Below the pieces are notes generated by a model, which was not told where the DNA came from, made no database searches, and worked only from the letters and a program-made list of their open reading frames with translations. A stretch of DNA of 64,000 nt from an uncultured Succinivibrionaceae bacterium (GTDB lineage: Bacteria > Pseudomonadota > Gammaproteobacteria > Enterobacterales > Succinivibrionaceae): contig CALXNX010000005.1 in the NCBI GenBank assembly GCA_944389865.1, positions 1 through 64,000 of the forward strand, in the 5' to 3' direction. A program made the position numbers and the translations under genes. Shown piece after piece: positions 9,482 through 17,400 of the stretch. How positions within the stretch are numbered: position 1 is the first letter of the stretch; each line of letters starts with the position of its first letter.

Positions 9482-10122
9482 TACGGAGCCCAGCGCTCGA
9501 CCTGCCAGGTGCCGGCGGCGTCTTTAGTGTACATAAAGCGATCGTGCAGGCGGCTGACGCGGCCCTGCCAGAACTCCACGCTGTCGAAGGTCACGCGGTA
9601 TCCGCCCCAGAAGGTCGGCAGCGGCACCTCGCCGTCCTTGAACTTCTGCTTGAGCTCCATGAATTTGCTCTCCAGCGCTGAACGCGCGGAAATGCGCGCG
9701 GATTGATGCGACGCCCAGGCGCCGATCTGACTGTCGCGCGGGCGGCTTTTAAAATAAATGAGAGATTCGGCCATGGACATTTTGGCTGCGGTGCCGGTAA
9801 AGATCACCTGCCGCTCCAGGAAATACCAGGGAAATAAGATGCTGACCTTAGGATTGTCGGCAATGTCGCGGGCCTTGCGGGAGCCGAAGTTGGTGTAGAA
9901 CACCAGGGATTTATGATCGTAATTTTTAAGCAGCACCATGCGCGAGTGCGGCTGTCCCTGCGCGTTGACCGTGCTCACCACCATGCCGTTGGGGTCGTAC
10001 AGTCCGGCATCAATGGCCTCCTTGAGCCAGCGCTCAAACAAATCAATCGGGTCGGAGGTCAGATCACTTTCTGATAATCCGCCGTGAGAATAGCTTCTGC
10101 GAAGTCCGGAAACGTCGATCAT
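9481..10122 (-). CDS. pdxH: Pyridoxamine 5'-phosphate oxidase
   Basis: A 213-aa FMN enzyme that oxidises pyridoxine or pyridoxamine 5'-phosphate to pyridoxal 5'-phosphate, the last step of vitamin B6 synthesis and salvage. Recognisable blocks are '[13 protein letters not shown]', 'RMVLLKNYD...[10 protein letters not shown]' (FMN and substrate contacts), '[10 protein letters not shown]' and the C-terminal '[12 protein letters not shown]...WAP'. The longer ORF starting at 10170 is unlikely: the ATG at 10122 has an AAGG ribosome site, gives the family's usual length (E. coli 218 aa) and drops 16 non-conserved residues. It leads the lol operon. Confidence 0.92.
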   Translation of the reverse strand: MIDVSGLRRSYSHGGLSESDLTSDPIDLFERWLKEAIDAGLYDPNGMVVSTVNAQGQPHSRMVLLKNYDHKSLVFYTNFGSRKARDIADNPKVSILFPWYFLERQVIFTGTAAKMSMAESLIYFKSRPRDSQIGAWASHQSARISARSALESKFMELKQKFKDGEVPLPTFWGGYRVTFDSVEFWQGRVSRLHDRFMYTKDAAGTWQVERWAP

Positions 10123-10361
10123 CTTTAAAACCTTGAGCTGGGTCACTAAAACGCAAACATTATAAAGCACCCGTAAATGTTAAAATACTCGCGGCTGAAA
10201 GTTAAGCCGGCAGCTGCCGGCCTGCTGTTTTTGTGTTATGCATTTTAAGTCTGATGCAGGTTTAGGCTGTTTTTCATTACTGCTCTGCACTAAAGCTGAC
10301 AGAGGAATAATTTAAAACTCAGCCTGGACTGCGATTTGACTGTAAGTAAAAAGGTTTTTAA

Positions 10362-11573
10362 ATGGGTTTCAATAAATTAGCACTGGTAATCAACTGCGGC
10401 AGCACCTCCGTAAAATTCGCCATCATGGATCCGGCTGACGGCCACGTCTTTTTAAGCGGCATCGCCGAGGCTTTAGGTCTGCCGGAGGCTGAAATTTCCT
10501 GGCGCTTTGGCGATGAGCCTAAGCAGAAGGCTTCCATCGCCGGCAACAATCACGGCCAGGCTCTGGAGTACCTCGTCAAAAACATTCTGGCCCCGCACCC
10601 TGATCTGTTAGGCGCCATTGCCGCCTGCGGTCACCGCATTGTGCACGGCGGCGAGTTCTACAGTGCGCCTACCCTGGTGGATGACACCGTGGTGGAGAAC
10701 ATCCGCAAGGTCATTCCGTTCGCTCCGCTGCACAACCCGGCGCACATCCTCGGTATTGAGGCTGCCCGCAAGTCTTTCCCCAACATTCCGCATGTGGTGG
10801 TGTTTGACACCGCATTCCATCAGACCATGCCGCCGGTGGCCTATCGCTTTGCCATCCCTGAAGAGTACTACAAGGATTTAGGCATTCGCCGCTACGGTGC
10901 GCACGGTACCTCCCATCAGTATTTAGCCACTCAGGCCGCTGAATACTTAGGTAAAAAGCTCGATGACACCAACGTCATTACCTGCCATTTAGGCGGCGGC
11001 GCTTCGGTCTGCGCGGTCAAGGGCGGCAAGTGCATGGATACCTCCATGGGTCTTACCCCGCTGGACGGTCTGGTGATGGCTACCCGCACCGGCTCCATCG
11101 ATCCGTCGGTGGTGTTCTTCCTGTGCGAGCGCAAGGGCTTAACTGCAGCCCAGGTCGAGGAGATCTTCAATAAGAAGTCCGGCTTATTAGCCTTGTCCGG
11201 CGTGTCTTCCGACATGCGCCCGATCTGTGAAGGCTACGAGAACGGCGACGAGAAGTGCACTCTGGCCCTGGATGCTTTCTGCTACCGCCTTGCCAAATTT
11301 ATCATGAGCTACTATGTCCCGCTGGGGCATGTGGACGCCATTGTATTTGCCGGCGGCATCGGTGAAAACTGCTGGGAAGCCCGCAAGATCACCTGTGAGA
11401 TGCTCAAGGAATGCCTGGGCGTTGAGCTCGATGAGGAGCTCAATAAGAAGGCCTTAGCCCGCTTAGGCTTCACCGGCGGCTTGATCTCTACCCCCAACTC
11501 CAAGGTGAAGGTCTATATGATCCCGACCAATGAAGAGCTGATGATCGCCCGTTCGGCATTCCAGTTCCTCTAA
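10362..11573 (+). CDS. ackA: Acetate kinase
   Basis: A 403-aa cytoplasmic ASKHA-fold kinase converting acetyl phosphate + ADP to acetate + ATP, the energy-yielding step of acetate fermentation. Family motifs are all present: LVINCGSTSVKF at the N-terminus, HRIVHGG, VFDTAFHQTMPP (catalytic Asp region), GAHGTSHQY, and 'FAGGIGENC'. An AAGG ribosome site precedes the ATG. The usual partner pta is not next to it: the CRISPR locus follows instead. Codon use is strongly GC-ending with few rare codons, as expected for a highly expressed gene. Confidence 0.96.
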   Translation: MGFNKLALVINCGSTSVKFAIMDPADGHVFLSGIAEALGLPEAEISWRFGDEPKQKASIAGNNHGQALEYLVKNILAPHPDLLGAIAACGHRIVHGGEFYSAPTLVDDTVVENIRKVIPFAPLHNPAHILGIEAARKSFPNIPHVVVFDTAFHQTMPPVAYRFAIPEEYYKDLGIRRYGAHGTSHQYLATQAAEYLGKKLDDTNVITCHLGGGASVCAVKGGKCMDTSMGLTPLDGLVMATRTGSIDPSVVFFLCERKGLTAAQVEEIFNKKSGLLALSGVSSDMRPICEGYENGDEKCTLALDAFCYRLAKFIMSYYVPLGHVDAIVFAGGIGENCWEARKITCEMLKECLGVELDEELNKKALARLGFTGGLISTPNSKVKVYMIPTNEELMIARSAFQFL

Positions 11574-11590
11574 TTGGGATTTTGCCCAGC

Positions 11591-11613
11591 CCCTTAGGCG
11601 TACAGCCTAAGGG
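11591..11613 (+). terminator. Hairpin after ackA
   Basis: CCCTTAGGC (11591-11599) pairs perfectly with GCCTAAGGG (11605-11613) around a 5-nt loop, 18 bp after the ackA stop. No U-run follows directly; the next stem has one. Confidence 0.6.
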
Positions 11614-11621
11614 AGCTCAAA

Positions 11622-11669
11622 GCCCCACTTGACGCAGAAGGTGATCTCTGCAGAGAGCGGGGTTATTTT
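11622..11669 (+). terminator. Rho-independent terminator between ackA and the CRISPR array
   Basis: An outer GCCCC/GGGG stem encloses an inner CTCTGCAGAG palindrome and is followed by TTATTTTTTG (11663 onward). This looks like the true intrinsic terminator of ackA. Its outer CCCC/GGGG part could also stop the array transcript arriving from the right. Confidence 0.6.
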
Positions 11670-11709
11670 TTGTCTTTGTTGTAGCAGGTTGATGTAAATA
11701 CCTCGTTTA

Positions 11710-12853
11710 CCTCAAACACCACCTGTTTGCTGAGCTGGTTTCCGTCCCGCCACCTCAAACATCACCTGTTTGCTGAGTCATACATGGCGGTGCCGCCTCA
11801 AACATCACCTGTTTGCTGAGATATATGCGCCGGGAAATCCTCAAACATCACCTGTTTGCTGAGCGCACTGCAGATGTACTACCTCAAACATCACCTGTTT
11901 GCTGAGCCACCTCTGAGCCGAAAGTCCTCAAACATCACCTGTTTGCTGAGGACTGCCGGTGCCTACGTCCTCAAACATCACCTGTTTGCTGAGTGAGGGC
12001 GATGTTGTTAACCTCAAACATCACCTGTTTGCTGAGATAGCGCGGCGCACACACCTCAAACATCACCTGTTTGCTGAGCCGGGGACTTTTGCCTTCCCTC
12101 AAACATCACCTGTTTGCTGAGTTACGCAGCCATTAGCGTCCTCAAACATCACCTGTTTGCTGAGTCCAATCACTTGGTGGTTCCTCAAACATCACCTGTT
12201 TGCTGAGTGATGCCCCATACAGGCCCTCAAACATCACCTGTTTGCTGAGCATCAGTTTTGACGAGCCTCAAACATCACCTGTTTGCTGAGATTTTGTGCA
12301 TCATTAGGCCTCAAACATCACCTGTTTGCTGAGGGATGCAGCTGGCCGATTCCTCAAACATCACCTGTTTGCTGAGCAAGACCCTCTTTGGATACCTCAA
12401 ACATCACCTATTTGCTGAGAGAATGTCGACTGACTACCCTCAAACATCACCTATTTGCTGAGTAAAGGCAATAGGTAACGAACCTCAAACATCACCTATT
12501 TGCTGAGGAAACAAACCGGCTGATACCTCAAACATCACCTATTTGCTGAGAATCTTACATGGCCCCATCCTCAAACATCACCTATTTGCTGAGTCGGAGC
12601 CTGCCGGAAAACCTCAAACATCACCTATTTGCTGAGGCCGTCTTGATTGTGCTCACCTCAAACATCACCTATTTGCTGAGCACGACATTGACGGAGTTTC
12701 CTCAAACATCACCTATTTGCTGAGTCCTGAGCGCTCACCCAGCCTCAAACATCACCTATTTGCTGAGTCATTGAGGGCGCTTTAACCTCAAACATCACCT
12801 ATTTGCTGAGCCACTTTGGGTTTTTGTACCTCAAACATCACCTATTTGCTGAG
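11710..12853 (-). CRISPR. CRISPR array, 27 repeats of 25 bp, 26 short spacers (type V-C-like)
   Basis: I counted 27 repeats and 26 spacers. On the minus strand the repeat begins CTCAGCAAAC and ends GATGTTTGAGG. Spacer lengths are 18 nt (19 of 26), with single cases or a few of 16, 17, 19 and 20 nt. Repeats 1-16 from the left carry CCTGTTTG on the plus strand; repeats 17-27 carry CCTATTTG. The leftmost repeat (11710-11734) has an extra substitution (ACC for ATC), typical of the leader-distal end. The repeat can fold CAAACA against TGTTTG with an asymmetric bulge. Short repeats with roughly 17-19-bp spacers are characteristic of subtypes V-C and V-D, whose Cas1 works without Cas2. Leftward transcription is inferred from the leader, the promoter and the end mutation. 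Confidence 0.97.
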
Positions 12854-12882
12854 AGTATATGGCAAAAATAAGGTATTTACAA
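12854..12882 (-). promoter_or_regulatory. Predicted array promoter abutting the first repeat
   Basis: On the minus strand, TTGTAA (12882-12877), a 17-bp spacer and TATACT (12859-12854) make a good sigma70-type promoter. The -10 box ends exactly at the leader-side edge of the last plus-strand repeat (12853), so transcription would begin inside the first repeat. It supports leftward reading of the array. Confidence 0.6.
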
Positions 12883-13039
12883 GGTTTAATATCGTTTGAA
12901 TATTTAAAACTAGGTGCTTAATTAATATAAATAATTCATTACTATTGAGTATAAGCATTGAAAAAATTGTATAATTTTCAAAAAGCCTGATACAACCAAT
13001 TAGCTCTATCGAATCATTTACTTCATGCCGGTATACTCT

Positions 13040-13087
13040 CAGCATTGCAGCATTGCAGCATTGCAGCATTGCAGCATTGCAGCATTG
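13040..13087. repeat. Tandem repeat, six exact copies of CAGCATTG
   Basis: The 8-bp unit CAGCATTG is repeated six times without a mismatch. It lies 187 bp from the leader-side repeat and 184 bp before the cas1 start. Perfect 8-mer runs like this are prone to slipped-strand copy-number change. Confidence 0.95.
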
Positions 13088-13271
13088 GCGCCAGTTTTCG
13101 TCCATGACGTGTACAATTTGTTTAAATTGCTCGTTTCAGGCCTAGATAATGATGATATTGTCGCCAGTGAAAACGACGCTTATGCTGCAGCTGTTAGGGG
13201 AACAATACGGTGTTTATGGTAGGCTGAAGTTTGGGCATGACAGCATTCAGATCTGCTAATGAGAGGAGAAT

Positions 13272-14318
13272 ATGCAGGAGGTTACAAACGAGCAGCACAG
13301 CGATTTTATCTGGACTTGGAAATCCAATGCTAAGGGGCGTCGTGTAAGTTTATGGATCCCTTATTTAAAGCAAATCTCCAAACTTAAGGGGCGGGGTAAA
13401 TGGAAAATTGAGTTTAAAGGTGGAGATCTGGAGATAAATTTAGCCAATATTGACTTTATCATGCTCTATGGGTGCTCAGGAAATTTGCCTGTAGAGTTTT
13501 TGGACAGCGTGTGCGCCTATCATATTACTCTTATGATTCATCGGCGTAATATGCAGTACCCCGCGATTATGTATTCATCTCCTCATACAGATGATCAAGA
13601 TGTTTTGACCCAGCAAATTTTATACAGGCAAAATGCCATTAAATGCACTTATATCGCGCGTATCCTTATCCGTGAGAGGTTGGATCGATTTAAGTATGCT
13701 GTTACCTTTGCTGATGTAGGGAAGGAGCGTTTGCAGAAAGCGCGTACGGTTGAAACAGTTAGAGCTATAGAAGCAGAGATAACTGCTAAATTTTGGAAGG
13801 AATGGTTCACGTCGCTTAAGCATCCTGATTGGACAAGGCGCGGCAAGAATCATATATCGGCAGCTTTGGATGCGTGCTCGTTCTTTATGTACGGGATCCT
13901 GTTACGCTGGATTCTTTTTCATAAATTATCTCCGTGCCATGCCTATCTTCATCAGCCGTCATCTTATCCTTCACTGCCCTATGACTTGATGGAACCTTAC
14001 CGCTATATTATTGAGAGTGCGGTTGCTTTTACGGCCGAGCAAGGGATTGAAGAGGATTCTTTTACGGCTTTTGCCTTGGAAAATTTGAAAGATCTTCTAA
14101 ATGAAGTGGTATATGTGCCAGCAACGCGGCAATTCTTGCGGCGTAAAAACCTGCTTCATGGTATTGTGTTAGCGCTGAGATCGTACCTGCTCGGAGAAAG
14201 TAAAAACTTCATACCGCCGGTAGAGGGGAAAAAGAAAGGAGGCCGCCCTCCGCAGGTCGGTTATAAGCTGCCCGGAGAAGTACCGGAACCGATAACCCCG
14301 TTGGGTAAATATATTTAG
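13272..14318 (+). CDS. cas1: Cas1 integrase of a type V (V-C-like) CRISPR system
   Basis: A 348-aa divergent Cas1, the metal-dependent integrase that inserts new spacers at the leader end. The three metal ligands are identifiable: E167 in RAIEAEIT, H227 in HAYLHQP and D238 in SLPYDLMEPYR. The helix DACSFFMYGILLRWI (about 200-214) matches the conserved 'N..L.YGY..L' helix before the His. The N-terminal beta domain begins VSLWIPYLKQISKLKG. No cas2 or cas4 exists nearby, consistent with V-C and V-D systems where Cas1 alone has been described as a mini-integrase for short spacers. The C-terminus is Gly/Pro/Lys-rich (KKKGGRPPQ). AT content is clearly higher than in the flanking genes, suggesting transfer. 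Confidence 0.88.
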   Translation: MQEVTNEQHSDFIWTWKSNAKGRRVSLWIPYLKQISKLKGRGKWKIEFKGGDLEINLANIDFIMLYGCSGNLPVEFLDSVCAYHITLMIHRRNMQYPAIMYSSPHTDDQDVLTQQILYRQNAIKCTYIARILIRERLDRFKYAVTFADVGKERLQKARTVETVRAIEAEITAKFWKEWFTSLKHPDWTRRGKNHISAALDACSFFMYGILLRWILFHKLSPCHAYLHQPSSYPSLPYDLMEPYRYIIESAVAFTAEQGIEEDSFTAFALENLKDLLNEVVYVPATRQFLRRKNLLHGIVLALRSYLLGESKNFIPPVEGKKKGGRPPQVGYKLPGEVPEPITPLGKYI

Positions 14319-14324
14319 ATTTGG

Positions 14325-14430
14325 GTGGGGCTTTTGGTGTCCAGTCGCCCCGGTGGATCCAGCTGCTTGAGGAAAGGATCTAGTGATCCGAGTGGGCAAA
14401 CTGGAATGTTTGCTCTGAATATTAAAATGT
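14325..14430 (+). ncRNA. Candidate scoutRNA (tracr-like RNA) between cas1 and cas12
   Basis: The 163-bp gap between cas1 and cas12 holds three compact stems: GGGGC/GCCCC (14327-14331 with 14347-14351), GGATC-TAGT-GATCC (14376-14389), and GCAAAC-TGGAAT-GTTTGC (14396-14413). The third resembles the CRISPR repeat in minus orientation: both read GCAAAC, a GG-containing middle, then ATGTTTG. As a plus-strand RNA it would carry UGUUUGCU (14407-14414), complementary to AGCAAACA of the crRNA repeat, and still pairs with the newer AGCAAAUA variant through a U.G wobble. Cas12c and Cas12d are known to need a short scoutRNA with a brief anti-repeat. Ends and promoter are guesses. Confidence 0.5.
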
Positions 14431-14481
14431 TGTAAGCTGGATGTCAACAGATTAAAAATTACAATTATAAAAGGGGAAAAT

Positions 14482-17400
14482 ATGCATATTATTGATTTGA
14501 ATGAGTTTGATGCTTACCATCAAAATACAGGAAGGAAGTTTGGGTATAAAGATCTTCAATTAAAAAGCGGAGCTGAGTTAAAACGTTTTCGCCGCAATCT
14601 AGCTGCAGGCAGATTTTTCCCAAACTCAAAAAAGCAATCGACTCAAACCAGAACCTTCAAATTTCCCCTTGAAATTCCGTTTGATCTTCTGCCTGATCTT
14701 AAAAACTTCTATCAACAATTACTGCATGACTATAATGTGATTGCAGGAAATAATGACGGCTCACAATTTGAACTGTGGGCTCGTCTGCTGCTGTCTCAAT
14801 TCAGAATCCATGATAGTGCAGCAGCCGCGGAATCCGCTTACTTTTCTAAAGCAGAGGATGATAATTATGCGAAGCAGCTGACAGAATATTTTGGCAGGGA
14901 TAATGCGGCGTGGCGTCCTTCAGCCATTGTACAAGCATTTTCTGCAGCCCCGCGGGCAAAAGAGCTCAATGTAGACAATTTGAAACTCCAGCTGCAAAGT
15001 AAATTAAAACTGATAGCTGATGGTGAGCATCCTAAAGAGCAATCGTTTCTTAATTACCTGGCTGATACTTTGATTTTACAGAGTCAGCAGGGCAAATGGA
15101 CTGAAATATTTAACAAAAAAGGCAGAGGCAGCTCTCTGCATGATTCCCTGACAGCAATCGATAGATATTTTGCAGATCAAGAGCTGCGGCTTAATTTGCA
15201 GCTGGCATCATTGGCAGATGACAGCAGCGAAGTGCGTTCTGATTCAATAGTTACCTATGATGCATCGCTGCCTATACTGGAATACCATCCTGACAGTGCT
15301 TTCTATTCTTTGATTTCTTTAGCTCTGTCAGAATGCCCAGACCGAGATGAGTTAAGGACTCTATTTGAGCACTTTGAAGTAAACAAGGTCGATAAATTAA
15401 AGCAGAGGCTGCAGTCTTTCCTTGAATTGCGCATGATTACCAGTCAGCAGGTTAATGGATTCAATTGGCTGTTTGGCAAGGGACTTGAAGCTGTTAAACA
15501 ATACAAAGAAGGTAAGATCTCTCCCGAAGAATTAAGACAGCGCTATAAACTGCCTACAGGCGGTCTACAACCGTTATTGAACGTGATTGACGCCATGACG
15601 GCTCTGCCAAATTTGCAGTCAGTTGAATTTAATCTGAACAACTTTAGAAAGCAGCTAGGGGCCTTTATCAGCGGCTGGTGCGCTTTGTTTCTTGATCGAC
15701 TGTTTGAAATATTAGCAGCACTGAAAGAACGGCCTGTGCAGCTGAAACTGCCTTCATTAATTCTGGATCATTCGGCAGATGTCGATAAAATTTTGGCGCT
15801 CAATAATCTATCCCTTTCGGAGTTTGAAAATGCAGCGACGGAATACGAAAACTGCAGAACCGCAGCGGAGTCAGCTTTAAAAATCCTGTTTGGTTTAGTA
15901 CCAGACACCTATGCTGAGAAAAAGGATGTGCTGGCGGTTGCAAACTTCCGCGATAGCTCTCAAGCACTTCAATCTTTGTACCGCTCTTTAAAAAATGCCA
16001 TTAATCAGATTGTCAAGTTCGATGCTGAGCGTTTTGCTGATAACGATCTGGTTAAGGTTTACCCGAAGACTAATGATGAAGTGAATGCTTTGTGGCAGGA
16101 CTGGGATCTCTTTTTTGAAACTAAAATTAAAAAGATCAATACGTATCAATTGACTAAAAATGATTTGTTAACAGAAACATCAGCACAGACTGTTCGCTGC
16201 CGACAGCTGCAGATTGCTCTTGACAAGTGCAGTGAGCTGATTGGCTCAGAGATACGTGGTGCTAAGCTGGACAAGTTAGCACAGACAGAGCAGGAGTTGC
16301 GTAAGATCTTGAGCCGATTTATTAAGTTGGTGCAAAGACAGTATGATCCAGCAGCTGAATTGTTTAAGGAATGGTTCTGCCGCACCAATATTTTGAAAGA
16401 GGAAGACCGCGGCCTTATTCAGGAGGGGCAGGACGGAGGGGCGGCTGAGTTAGATTTTTCCCAAACGGATCATCAACTGATTAAAGGCAGTGACGGTCGC
16501 TTTTGTACGCCAATTAATGCCCATAAATTGATCTATTCTGCTCAAGGGGTGATTTATAAAAATTCATTTTCATCAGATAAACGTCAGCCCTTTGCACTGA
16601 GCTCTTGGGCGGTCTGCCATCGAGGAGATGTTTTGTCTTCCTTAGATGCATTTATTGACAGATTAGATGATCAGCCATTTGCAGGTGCAGCAGCAGTTAC
16701 GGCCTTAAAGCTTAAGCTGTGCTGGCAAATGGTGAAATGCGCTCTTCTGCCGGATGATTTTTCGCTGCAGGAGATTTATGCTGAGGTCGAAAAAATCGGT
16801 TTATCTTTGGTGATGCCCTTGCCGATACTGCAGCGCTTAACTCCTGCCATGGCAGCCAACAAAATTTTAAATTCGTTTTTCAGCGAATTGAGTTCATTAT
16901 TTCAGCAGTCCTTAAATCGACAGGTGTTTACTAATCTGTGTTTTAAGCCTATTTACCATGAGCTCTTTTATGTAGTAAAGCCTGGTAAGAGCGCATGGGC
17001 CATGCCTAAAGCCTTCAGAGACTCTTTGAAGGATAAGGATTTGCAGCAGGCAGTGATGCAGTCTCAGCGCAGTGACGGGTTGATTGATACGAATAAACTT
17101 TTCAGTCTGCTGGCAAAAATAAAAAGCAGCGATACAAAGCCGGAGCTCGCTTTGCTGCTGCAGCAGATGCCGCATGATTGGTGTTTTGATCCTAAATTTG
17201 CGCAGCTGTCCACTGCTTATGCGAAGCAGAAGGATCCCCCGCCTTTGGTGTTGAAAGTAAATGATAAGGGTATTAGTTTTCAGAAGCCGAAGAAAGCTTC
17301 TTTATTCCGCTTGATCGGCAATAGCCGCTATAAGGCTCTGCTGGATAGTCTGTTGTTTGGCAGGACTCATTTATCAGAAATGCAGATCTTAGCTTCTGTT

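Larger units (their letters stand above)
12854..13271. promoter_or_regulatory. CRISPR leader and divergent cas1 upstream region
   Basis: This 418-bp gap separates the array (leftward) from cas1 (rightward). The first ~150 bp are strongly AT-rich, as leaders usually are, and carry the array promoter. The 8-bp tandem repeat at 13040-13087 follows. The right part leads to cas1, with GAGAGGAG just before its ATG; I found no strong cas1 promoter (TTGTTT at 13118 and GATAAT at 13145 are spaced too widely). Two short ORFs crossing this stretch (65 and 87 aa) look fortuitous. Confidence 0.65.

Noticed and set aside
10206-10221. 16-bp palindrome GCCGGCAGCTGCCGGC followed by a T-rich stretch upstream of ackA
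   Set aside because: It looks like a terminator but no plus-strand gene precedes it (pdxH is divergent). It might be a regulatory stem, but I cannot support a role.
11664-11709. Leader on the left side of the array, next to ackA
   Set aside because: Only about 45 bp remain between the ackA terminator and the array, there is no good promoter, and the adjacent repeat is the degenerate one. All point to the far end.
12842-13105. 87-aa minus-strand ORF spanning the leader and the 8-bp repeats
   Set aside because: It ends inside the first CRISPR repeat, has AT-rich low-information sequence and its start lies just beyond the tandem repeat; it looks like a by-product of the leader.
13025-13222. 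65-aa plus-strand ORF before cas1, built on the tandem repeat
   Set aside because: The first third is only the translated CAGCATTG repeat, and no ribosome site or domain is seen.
13272-14318. Transposase or Cas4 for the 348-aa protein
   Set aside because: The E...H..D spacing and the SLPYDLMEPYR context are those of Cas1; no Cys cluster of Cas4 and no transposase motif is seen.
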